The translations under genes were made by a program, and so were the position numbers. A DNA stretch of 64,000 nucleotides. Source: Micavibrio_C sp965231165. Its GTDB lineage: Bacteria > Pseudomonadota > Alphaproteobacteria > Micavibrionales > Micavibrionaceae. The stretch lies in NCBI GenBank assembly GCA_965231165.1, contig OZ246421.1, forward strand, positions 186,001 to 250,000. Reading direction: 5' to 3'. The notes beneath the pieces were generated by a model. It saw nothing but the letters and a program-made list of their open reading frames with translations, made no database searches and was not told the DNA's origin. How positions within the stretch are numbered: the first letter of the stretch is position 1; each line of letters starts with the position of its first letter. This document shows positions 35,113 to 44,936 of this stretch, one piece after another.

Positions 35113-35667
35113 TTAATGAGCGTGGTTGCCATGATTGTGGTCATTGTGGCCCTCTGTATGGCTGCCAGAGGGTTGTTCCTTGGGTAATTCGATTTCATGA
35201 GAGTGAACGATCAGGGCGTGGTTACGCATATCGGGCGTTGATTGAACGCCCAGCCCGTGCCGGAATACAACTTCACCGCCCTTGTATCCCGTAACAGCCA
35301 ACAATCCCGCACCCAGTAACATTGTCGTGACAAAAAGAGGGTGAACAGTTCTGGCTCCCCGCTGCTTGAAGAATGCCCATAGAGCGAGAACGATAAATAC
35401 GCATGAGGTCAGTAGTGCCCAGTTTCGATGGTTCGTCATGGCAATATGGGAGGGGGCATCATGGATGACTGTGTTATAAGCATAGAAACCTGCCAAGACA
35501 GTGGCTGCCGTTATGCTGGCCCCTATCCATAAATTCCATCGCGCCACGGTCAGGAGGGTCATACTCCTTAATACACTACCCGCCAGATATAAAAGGGCCG
35601 ATATACTCAACAGGCCGATTGTAAAGTGGACGAAAACGGGATGCCAGTTCGGTATAATCTCGATCAT
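35113..35667 (-). CDS. DUF2231-type membrane protein with His-rich tail
   Basis: A 184-residue inner-membrane protein with four hydrophobic helices and the family start IIPNWHPVFVHFTIGLL of DUF2231. The last 30 residues are rich in His (SHTEGHNDHNHGNHAH), likely for metal binding. Two ATGs follow AGGAGG; the second (35667) has the better spacing. Relatives sit next to metal resistance genes, but the function is not known. It is 9 bp from copB. Confidence 0.8.
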   Translation of the reverse strand: MIEIIPNWHPVFVHFTIGLLSISALLYLAGSVLRSMTLLTVARWNLWIGASITAATVLAGFYAYNTVIHDAPSHIAMTNHRNWALLTSCVFIVLALWAFFKQRGARTVHPLFVTTMLLGAGLLAVTGYKGGEVVFRHGLGVQSTPDMRNHALIVHSHEIELPKEQPSGSHTEGHNDHNHGNHAH

Positions 35668-35676
35668 CATATCCTC

Positions 35677-36432
35677 CTAAAACATCAGACGCAGGCCGAC
35701 AGCCGCTATAAAGTCATCGTTCTCTTCGCCATTATTCTTGGCGATAGAGGAGGTTTCACCAAATTTCCGTTCATAGCGAACATCCACATAGGGTGCGAAC
35801 TTCCGGGTGAATTCATAGCGGGTCTGAATGCCTATTTCGGCATCGGTTAATCCTGCGCCCATGTCCTGCTCCGGGACATCCTGCGCGAATAAGTTTCCCT
35901 CCACATAAGGCTGGAAGATCAGGCGCTGCGTGAGAAGAAGATCATGTTCCCGGCGCAACCTCGCGCTGACATCGCCTTCCTCGCTGATAAACAGGTGCGC
36001 TTCTGTTTCAATGAAATAAGGAGCCAGACCTTCGAGACCTAAAACCAGATAGTTGGTAGATACGGGCTGGAAATCGTGACGTATTCCGATCTGCGCATCC
36101 CAGAAGGTCGAAACATTCCGGCTATAAAGGCCCCAAAACTCAGCCTGCTCGGTGGAGCCATCTGAAATTTCACCTTCGCTTTTCAGCCATAACTTGTTTT
36201 CGTCACTGCCAATCCAGCCATCAAAATCCCAACGTGACACCGGGCCTTCTTTCCCCGCCCCCATATCTGTTTCCAGTTTAAAAGCGTGGTAAATTTCAGA
36301 GCCATGAGCATGGGCAGCAGCCTTTTCCTGCTGTCCAGTATGCGCGGTGTGATCCATTCCCGCTTGGGCGAGGGCAGGAGCCGAAAATGTAGGCATAAGC
36401 ATGATTGCTGCCATAAATGACTTAATGTGCAT
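35677..36432 (-). CDS. copB: Copper resistance protein B, outer membrane
   Basis: A 251-residue outer-membrane protein of the CopB/PcoB family. After a signal peptide and a His-rich segment (AHTGQQEKAAAHAHG), beta-strand blocks such as KLWLKSEGEISDGS, WDAQIGIRHDF, APYVDVRYERKFGET and the C-terminal AAVGLRLMF ending in Phe mark a barrel. It probably helps hold or exchange copper at the outer membrane. Its start overlaps the end of pcoA by 11 bp, so the two are translated together. Confidence 0.9.
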   Translation of the reverse strand: MHIKSFMAAIMLMPTFSAPALAQAGMDHTAHTGQQEKAAAHAHGSEIYHAFKLETDMGAGKEGPVSRWDFDGWIGSDENKLWLKSEGEISDGSTEQAEFWGLYSRNVSTFWDAQIGIRHDFQPVSTNYLVLGLEGLAPYFIETEAHLFISEEGDVSARLRREHDLLLTQRLIFQPYVEGNLFAQDVPEQDMGAGLTDAEIGIQTRYEFTRKFAPYVDVRYERKFGETSSIAKNNGEENDDFIAAVGLRLMF

Positions 36433-38242
36433 GATGTTCTCCCTCAGCGGCAGGCTGATGTTTTGAATGATCCATACCGGGCATGTCGTGATTCATTCCC
36501 CCATGATCCATCGGCATGTCATGATTCATTGAGCCATGATCCATTTCCATTTTAGGCATGGCGTGCCCCTGATGGGTCGGTGTCTGCTTTTTAGGCGGCA
36601 TTGCCGAAGGATCAAGCTGGGCGACGACGACCTTGTTCATCATCCCTGACATCATGTGGTAAAGAAGATGACAGTGAAAAGCCCACTCACCGGGCTGGTC
36701 AGCCGTTAGAAGCACCGAATAAGACTGTCCCGGCGGGACAATCACAGTGTGCTTGTTGGGCAACTTCTCAGCAGGCTGACCGTTTTCAAGCTGGACGAAC
36801 ATGCCATGCAGGTGCATCGGATGGGCCATCATGGTTTCGTTGAGGAATTTGAGACGCACACGCTCCCCGTACTTGAGGTTGATGGGGCCTGAGTCCGCAA
36901 ACTTCTTGCCGTTGATCGTCCAGATATAACGTTCCATATTGCCGCCGAGCGTGACAAGGATTTCCCGCTCCGGCTCGCGTGTATCTTCCTGAATGCCGAG
37001 ATAGCGTAGATCGGCATAACTCAAAGCCTTGTCTCCCGGTGGAGTCCCCGCTTTAGCCCAGCCGCTTTCCATTCCGGACGTATCGCCCATGCTGCTCATA
37101 TCATGATCCATAGAGGCATGATCGATTCCCGGCATATTGTGATCCATCGGCATGTCATGATTCATCTTGCCCATATCATGGCTCATGCCATCGTGAGCCA
37201 TACCCATATCCGCCATGGTCAGCAAGGTACGGGGACGTTGTGCGGGTATTTCACCGCGCATCCCTTCACGCGGAGCCAATGTCCCGAGTGCAAAGCCTGT
37301 CCGGTCAATAGGTTCAGCAGCAATCGTGTAGGCTTTATCTGCTTTTGGGATGACAATGACATCATAGGTTTCAGCAACACCAAAACGGAACTCATCAACA
37401 GTGACAGGCTCCACGTTCTGGCCATCGGCCTGAACGACCTGCATGGTCAGCCCCGGAATTCTCACGTCATAGATCGACATGGCGGAAGCATTGATGAACC
37501 GCAGGCGCACACGCTCACCGGGTTTGAACAACCCCGTCCAGTTTTGCTCAGGTGTTTTACCGTTCACAAGGAAGGTATAGCCGCTGACATCGGAAAGGTC
37601 GGTGGGCATCATCCGCATCTCTCCCCACATCTTGGAATTCTCCCACGCCTTGCCAAACCCTTTTTCACCAGCATCTTCAAAGAAATCGCCAATTGTACGG
37701 CGGGCATACTGGTAATACTCAGAGGACATTTTAAGATTGCTCATGATACTGCCCGATTCTTCATCGGTGAAATCAGAGAGCAGCACTACATAGTCCCGGT
37801 CAGCGCGCACAGGGTCTTTGCCCTTGGGGGTGATGACCATTGAACCGTAATGACCGTCCTGTTCCTGTCCCATGCTATGGGCGTGATACCAGTAGGTTCC
37901 GGCCTGTTTCAGTTTAAAGCGGTAAGTAAATGTTTCACCGGGTCTGATACCCGGAAAGCCGTTCATGCCCGGAACGCCGTCCATGGCTCCCGGCAGTATC
38001 AAGCCATGCCAGTGAACGGAAGTGTCTTCCTTCATGTGGTTGGTCACATGAATGATTGCCTCTTCGCCCTCCGTGAAACGCAGGGTCGGGCCGGGGATAG
38101 TGCCATTGATTGTAATTTTATCGACAGTTTGCCCGGTGATGTTGACCGGCTGACGGGCTATATCGAGATTATATTCTGCTGCCTGTGCCTGTGTGGAGAC
38201 AAAGAGCCAAAGCCCGAACAGAATGGAAATGGTACGTTTCAT
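36422..38242 (-). CDS. pcoA: Multicopper oxidase, copper resistance protein A
   Basis: A periplasmic multicopper oxidase of the PcoA/CopA family (606 residues) that oxidises Cu(I) to less toxic Cu(II). The four copper-binding blocks are present: SVHWHGLILP, TYWYHAHSMGQ, HPMHLHGMF and AFHCHLLYHMMSGM. A long Met/His-rich stretch (about 340-395) and a second at the C-terminus bind extra copper. The signal peptide (MKRTISILFGLWLF) has KR and not the twin Arg usual for the family. The gene leads into copB with an 11-bp overlap. Confidence 0.93.
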   Translation of the reverse strand: MKRTISILFGLWLFVSTQAQAAEYNLDIARQPVNITGQTVDKITINGTIPGPTLRFTEGEEAIIHVTNHMKEDTSVHWHGLILPGAMDGVPGMNGFPGIRPGETFTYRFKLKQAGTYWYHAHSMGQEQDGHYGSMVITPKGKDPVRADRDYVVLLSDFTDEESGSIMSNLKMSSEYYQYARRTIGDFFEDAGEKGFGKAWENSKMWGEMRMMPTDLSDVSGYTFLVNGKTPEQNWTGLFKPGERVRLRFINASAMSIYDVRIPGLTMQVVQADGQNVEPVTVDEFRFGVAETYDVIVIPKADKAYTIAAEPIDRTGFALGTLAPREGMRGEIPAQRPRTLLTMADMGMAHDGMSHDMGKMNHDMPMDHNMPGIDHASMDHDMSSMGDTSGMESGWAKAGTPPGDKALSYADLRYLGIQEDTREPEREILVTLGGNMERYIWTINGKKFADSGPINLKYGERVRLKFLNETMMAHPMHLHGMFVQLENGQPAEKLPNKHTVIVPPGQSYSVLLTADQPGEWAFHCHLLYHMMSGMMNKVVVAQLDPSAMPPKKQTPTHQGHAMPKMEMDHGSMNHDMPMDHGGMNHDMPGMDHSKHQPAAEGEHHAH

Positions 38243-38290
38243 AAAAATTCCTCATAGAAAGCTGTCGCAAAAAACAAAGTTGCGAGCGTC

Positions 38291-38686
38291 CTAGATGCGG
38301 AATCTCTGAGTCGTCAGAATGATGGGGGGATGCGTTAGGGATCGGGCGAGCCAGTCAGTCGGCGGGCCACGGATTCTGGAGCCTGTATAGTCGGGCTGTG
38401 ATAGCAAGACATCGTCCATCAAGGCATAAACGATAACATCGTGGTGAGTATCAGGCGTTTTGAGGTCAGCTTGGCTATCTGTTACCTGTAAATCAACGCC
38501 CATGCAGTCAATGAGAAGCCTGACTTTGTCCTTGGATTCATCTTTCTGAGAACCAGAATGATGTTCTGCGCAAGGTTTCTGCTCGGTTTTGGCGGCCTGT
38601 TTACTATCAGCACAAGTCGGCATGGCACACGCCAGTGAAGGCGTGATCATGACAAGCATTATGAAACTGAGTAGTATTTTTCTCAT
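38291..38686 (-). CDS. Small secreted Cys/His-containing protein leading the copper operon
   Basis: A 131-residue exported protein (signal cleavage near CAMPTCA) with an early Cys-rich segment (AMPTCADSKQAAKTEQKPCAEHH) and a C-terminus ending in a Pro-rich block (IRGPPTDWLARSLTHPP). It is the first gene of the periplasmic copper operon. It resembles in size and layout the protein at 44533 that leads the czc operon. Copper or metal binding is inferred from composition and context; no named family was recognised. Confidence 0.65.
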   Translation of the reverse strand: MRKILLSFIMLVMITPSLACAMPTCADSKQAAKTEQKPCAEHHSGSQKDESKDKVRLLIDCMGVDLQVTDSQADLKTPDTHHDVIVYALMDDVLLSQPDYTGSRIRGPPTDWLARSLTHPPIILTTQRFRI

Positions 38687-38727
38687 TATCTGAGCAATAT
38701 AGCACTGTCCTAAGCTTATGCCAGTCT

Positions 38728-38749
38728 TCTGATATTATTTCCAATAATA
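38728..38749 (-). promoter_or_regulatory. Palindromic operator upstream of the copper operon
   Basis: TATTATTTCCAATAATA (38733-38749) is a 7-3-7 perfect palindrome centred about 55 bp before the first gene. Together with the preceding TCTGATATTA block it matches the site at 44937, giving a shared core ATTAYYTYCRRTAAT. The binding regulator is unknown. Confidence 0.55.
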
Positions 38750-38754
38750 GGGTG

Positions 38755-41700
38755 TTATCGAACCTGATCCTTCACGCCGAACATCTTATAGAGCGCAGGC
38801 AATACGATCAGGGTCAGAAGCGTGGCGGTGATAAGCCCGCCGATGACGACGGTTGCCAATGGTTTTTGCACTTCAGCACCTGTACCCGTTGCCAATGCCA
38901 TCGGCACGAAACCCAGCGATGCTACAAGTGCCGTCATCAGCACGGGCCGCAAGCGGGTGAGTGCACCTTCGATAATGGCTTCCCCCGTTTCCATGCCCTT
39001 CTTCACCAGATCATTGATATAAGTGATCATTACCAGACCGTTCAGCACGGCAATACCGGACAGGGCTATAAAACCGACCGCTGCCGGGATAGAGAAGGGC
39101 ATATCGCGCAATGCCAGCGTCAGAATGCCGCCCGAGATCGCCAGCGGTACACCGCTAAACACTAGCAAGGCCTGCTTTGCTGATCCCAAAGCCGTGAACA
39201 GCATCATAAAGATCAGGAAGAAACAGGCAGGAACCACGATCATCAGGCGATCACGCGCGGCCATCAAGTTTTCAAATTGTCCGCCCCAGTCAAGCCATAG
39301 CCCCGGCGGTATCTTTACCTGCGTATCCAGTGCTTCCTGTGCTTCGATTACGAAGGAACCAATATCACGGCCCCGCACATTGGCCTGTACCACCACGCGC
39401 CGCTTGCCGTTTTCACGGCTGATCTGGTTTGGTCCCTCGGACAGACGGAAACTGGCGACCTCTTTTAAGGGGACAAACGCGCCGCTTTCACCATCTTCAT
39501 GGGGTACGGGAACAGGCAGTGTTTCCAGCGCCTGAATATCCTGACGCACGACCTCAGGCAGACGCACAACTATAGGGAACCGCCTGTCGCCCTGAAATAT
39601 GAGGCCAGCTTCCTGACCGCCAACGGCAGCGGATATGAGGTCGAGGATGTCCCCGATATTCAGGCCATAACGGGCAATCGCATCCTTGTTGAGATCGATA
39701 TCCAGCATCGGCAGACCTGTCGTCTGCTCGACCTTTACATCGGCAGCACCTTCGATACTACGAAGGGCGGATGCAATCTTGTTGGCGGTTGCCGTCATAG
39801 TTTCGAAATCATCGCCATAGACCTTGACCGCGACATCACTGCGCACGCCCGCTATCAGTTCGTTAAAGCGCATCTGGATCGGCTGGGTGTATTCATAGTT
39901 ATTGCCGGGAACTTGCCCTACGGCTTTAGCCAGCTTGTCGATGAAGCCAGCTTTATTCATGGATCGGTCAGGCCATTCTTCATGGGGTTTAAGGATAATG
40001 AAGGTATCTGAAACATTGGGCGGCATGGGATCGGCAGCCATTTCGGCTGTACCCGTCTTGGAAAACACAAAAGCCACCTCAGGTAAGGCACTGATCGTTT
40101 TTTCGACCTGTAACTGCATGGAGGTTGACGCCGAAATACCCGTGCTGGGGATACGCATAGCGTGCATAGCGATGTCTTTTTCGTCCAGTGTCGGGATGAA
40201 TTCCTGTCCCAGACGCGATCCCACAGCGAGGGAGAGTACAAAGAACAGTATAGCTATAAGCAGTACCCGCTTAGGCCGTACTAGGCTCCAGTTAAGCGCA
40301 GGAGCGTAGACAGATTTTGCTCCGGCAATAATCCGGTTTTCCTTTTCTTCCACGCGCCCCCTGATAAAGAGCGCGATCATGGCGGGAATAAAGGTGAGTG
40401 ACAGAACGAAGGCAGCAACCAGCGCAATAATGACCGTCATCGCCATTGGCTCGAACATCTTGCCTTCCACGCCGGAGAATGTCAGAAGCGGCAGGTACAC
40501 AGTAATGATGATCGCCTGACCGAACACGGCGGGCTGGATCATCTGGCGGCTGGCTTCCAGCACTTCTTCCAGTCGTTCCTGCAAATGCAGCAGTCGGCCT
40601 TCACGATGCTGACGTTCGGCAAGACGGCGCAGGCAGTTTTCGGTGACGATAACAGCGCCATCAACGATCAGGCCAAAGTCGAGAGCGCCCAAGCTCATAA
40701 GGTTGGCGCTGATCCCGACCTTCAGCATACCTGTCGCGGTCAGCATCATCGTAATCGGGATGACCAGCGCGGTAATCAGGGCGGCACGGAAATTCCCGAG
40801 CAGCAGGAACAGGACAACGATTACGAGCAAAGCACCTTCGCCGAGGTTCTTCTGCACCGTATGGATCGTGGCCTCAACCAGCTTGGTACGATTGAGTACC
40901 GTTTTAGCTTTCACGCCTTGGGGCAGCGATTTGTTGATCTCTGTTAGTCTCGCGTCCACGGCCTTGGAAACGATCCGGCTGTTTTCGCCTTTCAGCATCA
41001 TGGCTGTTCCGACCACGACTTCATGGCCGTTTTCGCTGGCGCTACCTGTACGTAACTCCTTACCAAGAGCCACCGTTGCGACATCTTTCACATAAATGGG
41101 TACACTGCCGCGTGTAGAAAGGACGACATTTCCGATCTGTTCCAGCGTTTCCAGCCGCCCGTCTGCACGTACGACATAGGCTTCGCCTTTTTGTTCCAGA
41201 AAACCTGCACCCGTGCTGGCGTTGTTGCGTTCCAGCGCCTCGATCACATCAGAGAAGGTAAGACCCAGTGTCGCTAGTTTCTGCGGATCAGGTTGAACAT
41301 GATATTGCTGGGCATAGCCGCCGATAGCATCGATTTCAGCTACGCCGGGGACAGTTTTAAGCTGCGGCCTGATGATCCAGTCCTGCACGGTGCGTAGATA
41401 CATCGCTTTCTCGAAAGCCGATGTGAGTTTCTGACCTTCTGGTGTCGTAAAGTCAGCGTCCGGATTTTCATACTCGACCGTCCACATGTAAATCTCGCCA
41501 AGGCCTGTAGAGATCGCTCCCATGCGCGGCTCCGCCCCTTCGGGCAGGGCCTCTTTCGCTTCGGCAAGACGTTCATTCACTTGGGCGCGGGCAAAGTAGA
41601 GATCGACATCATCTTCAAAAATGACTGTTACCTGCGCGAAGCCATTACGCGAGATTGAGCGCGTATAGGCAAGGCCCGGTATACCTGCCATCGCCGTTTC

Positions 41701-41907
41701 AATCGGGTATGTGACCTGCTTTTCCACCTCATAAGGGGAAAGCGACGGGACTTCGATGTTAATCGCCACCTGATTATTGGTGATGTCAGGCACAGCATCG
41801 ATAGGCAGCTTGGTCAGGGAATAGAGGCCATAGACAGCCATCGCCATTGTCACCATGACGATCAGTAGTCGGTGGGCGATAGAAAATTTGAGGATTTTTT
41901 CGATCAT
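38755..41907 (-). CDS. czcA: CzcA-type heavy-metal efflux RND permease
   Basis: The inner-membrane proton-driven pump of a tripartite cation efflux system, 1050 residues with twelve membrane spans. The HME-type start (MIEKILKFSIAHRLLIVM) is typical. The motif DFGLIVDGAVIVTEN in TMH4 fits the divalent-cation group (Co, Zn, Cd, Ni) rather than copper/silver-exporting CusA, which has AIGAMVD there. The start at 41907 is chosen over a longer frame because the protein then begins like CzcA. It is preceded by czcB with 13 bp between them. Confidence 0.94.
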   Translation of the reverse strand: MIEKILKFSIAHRLLIVMVTMAMAVYGLYSLTKLPIDAVPDITNNQVAINIEVPSLSPYEVEKQVTYPIETAMAGIPGLAYTRSISRNGFAQVTVIFEDDVDLYFARAQVNERLAEAKEALPEGAEPRMGAISTGLGEIYMWTVEYENPDADFTTPEGQKLTSAFEKAMYLRTVQDWIIRPQLKTVPGVAEIDAIGGYAQQYHVQPDPQKLATLGLTFSDVIEALERNNASTGAGFLEQKGEAYVVRADGRLETLEQIGNVVLSTRGSVPIYVKDVATVALGKELRTGSASENGHEVVVGTAMMLKGENSRIVSKAVDARLTEINKSLPQGVKAKTVLNRTKLVEATIHTVQKNLGEGALLVIVVLFLLLGNFRAALITALVIPITMMLTATGMLKVGISANLMSLGALDFGLIVDGAVIVTENCLRRLAERQHREGRLLHLQERLEEVLEASRQMIQPAVFGQAIIITVYLPLLTFSGVEGKMFEPMAMTVIIALVAAFVLSLTFIPAMIALFIRGRVEEKENRIIAGAKSVYAPALNWSLVRPKRVLLIAILFFVLSLAVGSRLGQEFIPTLDEKDIAMHAMRIPSTGISASTSMQLQVEKTISALPEVAFVFSKTGTAEMAADPMPPNVSDTFIILKPHEEWPDRSMNKAGFIDKLAKAVGQVPGNNYEYTQPIQMRFNELIAGVRSDVAVKVYGDDFETMTATANKIASALRSIEGAADVKVEQTTGLPMLDIDLNKDAIARYGLNIGDILDLISAAVGGQEAGLIFQGDRRFPIVVRLPEVVRQDIQALETLPVPVPHEDGESGAFVPLKEVASFRLSEGPNQISRENGKRRVVVQANVRGRDIGSFVIEAQEALDTQVKIPPGLWLDWGGQFENLMAARDRLMIVVPACFFLIFMMLFTALGSAKQALLVFSGVPLAISGGILTLALRDMPFSIPAAVGFIALSGIAVLNGLVMITYINDLVKKGMETGEAIIEGALTRLRPVLMTALVASLGFVPMALATGTGAEVQKPLATVVIGGLITATLLTLIVLPALYKMFGVKDQVR

Positions 41908-41920
41908 AACGATGGCTTTC

Positions 41921-43156
41921 TTAGTGTTCGTGTTCCGCTTCGGCTTTTCCGAGTTCGGCCTTGAGCGTGAATGTATTAGCGGTGGCAATCTGCTCGCCAG
42001 GTGTCAGGCCCGATATGATTTCAATGTGATTGCTGTCTTCTCGGCCTGTCGTCACATCACGCTTTTCAAACCCATGTTCCGTGCGTACAAACACGGCGGA
42101 CTTGCCACTAAGGGACTGGATGGCTTCCTTGGGAACGATCATCTTTGCGGCCTGAGAAGATGTTGCAATCGCGGCATTGGCAAACTCACCGGGCCGCCAT
42201 GTGCCATCCTTATTATCAAGCTCGATAATCGCCTTGGCGGAGCGCGTTTCCGGATCGATAACAGGGCTGACGAAGATCAGCTTCCCTGAGGCCTTGCCGC
42301 CCGCGCTTGTGATGTTCGCTGTCTGGCCTTCTTTCACAAAAGGCAGATCGGCGGGGGCAATCGCGGTTTCAACCCAGACCACGCTCAAATCGGCAATGAT
42401 GAAAGCCGTATGTGCTGTATCGACATACTCGCCCAGCGTCAATTCACGCCCGATAACGCGACCTGCAAGAGGCGAGCGGATTTCATGAAAGCGCAGCGTT
42501 TCGGCAAGTGTGGCCTTGTCATACGCCTTGATCATATCCTCATCATGACCGAGGGCGTGCAGTTTCTGATGGCTTAAATCCATACGGATTTTTGCCTCCT
42601 GATGGGCATTTCTGGCGTTGAGGTAATCCTGTTCCGCCGTGATCTTCTTTTCCCATAAGCCTTTCTCGCGGTTATATGTCGTACGCGCTAGTTCTTCGCT
42701 ACGCTTGGCAGCCAGATAATCGGCGACTGCTTCCGCCATCTCACGGCTTTCGATCAGGGCTAGTATTTCCCCTTTTTCAACGGTATCACCCAAGTTCTTG
42801 CGGGCTTCGGTGACAACACCCTCCGCTTTGGGAACGATCTGCGCCATGCGGTCAGCCGCCGCAACGATTTTACCCGGAACCGTTACCTCTCGGGATAGCT
42901 CACTGGAGCCAACGACAGCAACTTTTATACCTGCCGCAGCAATCTGTTCTGCTGTAAGAGCGATGACACCTTCTGCATGTTCTTCTTCACCATGCCCATG
43001 CCCATGCCCATGCTCATCTGTGTGCTCATCTGTGTGTTCTTCTTCATGCCCGTGTTCATCCGCTGCATAGCTTGCAGGCAGGAAAGTGCCCGCTCCTGAT
43101 AAAGCGACAACAGCAATGCCTGCCAGCAAGAGCCTTTTGGTTCTTGGTTTAATCAT
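41921..43156 (-). CDS. czcB: CzcB-type RND periplasmic adaptor
   Basis: The membrane-fusion subunit linking the RND pump to the outer-membrane channel, 411 residues. It has a signal-anchor helix, a His/Glu-rich stretch (about residues 32-62, HGHEEEHTDEHTDEH type) that may bind metal, a lipoyl-like domain with long coiled hairpin (about 100-230), and a beta-barrel domain. The His-rich region is a common CzcB feature. It overlaps the end of czcC by 8 bp and is followed by czcA. Confidence 0.92.
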   Translation of the reverse strand: MIKPRTKRLLLAGIAVVALSGAGTFLPASYAADEHGHEEEHTDEHTDEHGHGHGHGEEEHAEGVIALTAEQIAAAGIKVAVVGSSELSREVTVPGKIVAAADRMAQIVPKAEGVVTEARKNLGDTVEKGEILALIESREMAEAVADYLAAKRSEELARTTYNREKGLWEKKITAEQDYLNARNAHQEAKIRMDLSHQKLHALGHDEDMIKAYDKATLAETLRFHEIRSPLAGRVIGRELTLGEYVDTAHTAFIIADLSVVWVETAIAPADLPFVKEGQTANITSAGGKASGKLIFVSPVIDPETRSAKAIIELDNKDGTWRPGEFANAAIATSSQAAKMIVPKEAIQSLSGKSAVFVRTEHGFEKRDVTTGREDSNHIEIISGLTPGEQIATANTFTLKAELGKAEAEHEH

Positions 43157-44429
43157 GATTTTGTTCCTTTGCAGAATGTTGTTCCGTATGAAGGGCTGTC
43201 ATGCGTTCTATAACAGCGCGTCCCCGGTGATAATCGAGAATGGCAGTGTTGAGTTGTCTACGGGCAGCGAAAAGAGTGCGCTGCGCATCCAGCACTTCAA
43301 GATAATCGAATTTTCCGGCCTCATAACCCTCGCGGGCAAAATGGAAGGCTTCTTCAGCCCCCGGCAGCACGGTCGCTTCCAGAATGCGGGCTTCGTTATA
43401 GGCATTGCTGAAATCGCTGTAGGCTTCGGTCAGGGCCGTATCGAACGAAAGCTGTGCCCCGTGCTGATCGAACTTTGCGGCGTTCAGTTCGTATCCAGCC
43501 CGTTTGATGCCCGCACGATTGATATTGAACACGGGGATGGGAAACGAAACCCCAGCAACGAAGGCTTGTGCATCGTCTTCGCGTATATCCTTGATACCCA
43601 TGTTGAACGTAGGATCGGGAAGAATACTTGCCTTCTCCAGCGATAATCCAGCCTGTGCCTGATGCACATCGGCATCAAGGCTTTTGGCATCTGGTGTTTG
43701 CAGTAGCCGGGCGCGATAACTTTCTAAAGGCTTAGGTTCTGCGATGGCAGGAAGGCTCTCCACATCCACACTGAAATCACCTGCGCTACCGCCGATCAAC
43801 GCGTATAAAGCCTGCTTCTTTGCATACAGGTTGCGGTGTGCACGTTCGAGTGCGATTTCACTGGCGGAACGGGCGATCCCGGCCTTGTTCTTTTGTATCG
43901 GGGGTACTTTTCCGGCCTCGACCTTCGCGGCAACACTATCGTGTACGGCTGTTGCCAGATCGTATTCTTCGGAAAGAATGCCCACCTCCTGCTGCGCGAC
44001 CGCCATCTCTGTATAGGCAACCGTGATATCGCGGATCAGGTCAAGCCGTGCGGCATCGCGAGTGTAATGGCTTTTAAACTCTGCGGCATCGGCAGCCTTC
44101 ACACGGTTACCACGTTTGCCGGGAAGTTCGACAAGCTGGGAAACACCATAAGTGATTTCGGCATCGTCCAGCCCATCGTAATCGCCATAGATATTCTCAG
44201 CCTCAAGGGAAAGTTCAGGATTGGGCAATGCCCCGGCCTGTGAACGTTGGGCTGTGGCGGCATCAGCACGCGCCGAGGACGCGCCCAGTACAGGGGATTT
44301 CTCCAGCGCCTGTGCAATCGCCTGATCCAGCTTGAGAACGGGTGGCGCTTCTTGTGCATGGGCAAGGCCCGCATAGGTTACCAGCACCAGAGCCGCTATG
44401 GTGTGCATGAACCTGTTGCATTTGATCAT
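43149..44429 (-). CDS. czcC: CzcC-type outer-membrane channel
   Basis: The TolC-like exit duct of the efflux system, 426 residues with a signal peptide (cleavage near AHA-QE). Internal duplication of the outer membrane efflux protein domain is visible: LDQAIAQALEKSPVLGASSARAD in the first half and AFVAGVSFPIPVFNINRAGI in the second. The C-terminal repeat (GKFDYLEVLDAQRTLFAARRQL) is typical of metal-type OEPs. Its stop overlaps the czcB start by 8 bp. Confidence 0.93.
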   Translation of the reverse strand: MIKCNRFMHTIAALVLVTYAGLAHAQEAPPVLKLDQAIAQALEKSPVLGASSARADAATAQRSQAGALPNPELSLEAENIYGDYDGLDDAEITYGVSQLVELPGKRGNRVKAADAAEFKSHYTRDAARLDLIRDITVAYTEMAVAQQEVGILSEEYDLATAVHDSVAAKVEAGKVPPIQKNKAGIARSASEIALERAHRNLYAKKQALYALIGGSAGDFSVDVESLPAIAEPKPLESYRARLLQTPDAKSLDADVHQAQAGLSLEKASILPDPTFNMGIKDIREDDAQAFVAGVSFPIPVFNINRAGIKRAGYELNAAKFDQHGAQLSFDTALTEAYSDFSNAYNEARILEATVLPGAEEAFHFAREGYEAGKFDYLEVLDAQRTLFAARRQLNTAILDYHRGRAVIERMTALHTEQHSAKEQNHD

Positions 44430-44532
44430 GATTTAAAACTCCTTGTTTGAAGAAGTGCGCGTAAACACACATGCCGCCCTGATAAGGGGCAGCTACAGGC
44501 ATGGGAGCGGACAGGCTCACATCCCGTTCAGG

Positions 44533-44898
44533 TCAAACAAGGGTTTTCGGGGGGCGTAAAAGCGAGAAGAGATAGTCGCCAGCGTATCCATCCTCAAGCA
44601 GCGGATTAAGAACCTCTGCCTTTAGCTGGAAATTCATAGAATGGCCGGGCAAGTTCACCGCGTGAGAGGCGCAGCAATGGGTACAATCCATGCACTTTGC
44701 ATTAGAGGACGTTCCATCGGCATTTTCCTGAGTATCATCAGCTTTTTGATGATCGGAACAATCCGTCATATCTAAAGCCGGGGCGGATATTTCGGCCTTA
44801 CCCTGCGGATGGCAGTCCATGTTACCAAAAGCATGTCCAGCAGAAGAATATCCGCTGAAGAAGATTGCCAGAATAAGGGTGCAAAGAAAGATGCGCAT
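44533..44898 (-). CDS. Small secreted Cys/His-rich protein leading the czc operon
   Basis: A 121-residue exported protein with a signal peptide (near AHA-FG), several Cys/His positions (MDCHPQ, TDCSDHQ, AKCMDCTHCCASHA) and a C-terminal LLRPPKTLV. Such proteins precede czcCBA operons in many islands. The cysteines and histidines could bind metal in the periplasm. The gene is 103 bp upstream of czcC and has a palindromic operator in front. Confidence 0.7.
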   Translation of the reverse strand: MRIFLCTLILAIFFSGYSSAGHAFGNMDCHPQGKAEISAPALDMTDCSDHQKADDTQENADGTSSNAKCMDCTHCCASHAVNLPGHSMNFQLKAEVLNPLLEDGYAGDYLFSLLRPPKTLV

Positions 44899-44936
44899 GT
44901 GGATAACTTAGCATTCGCAGCATCTTCAGACAAGGG

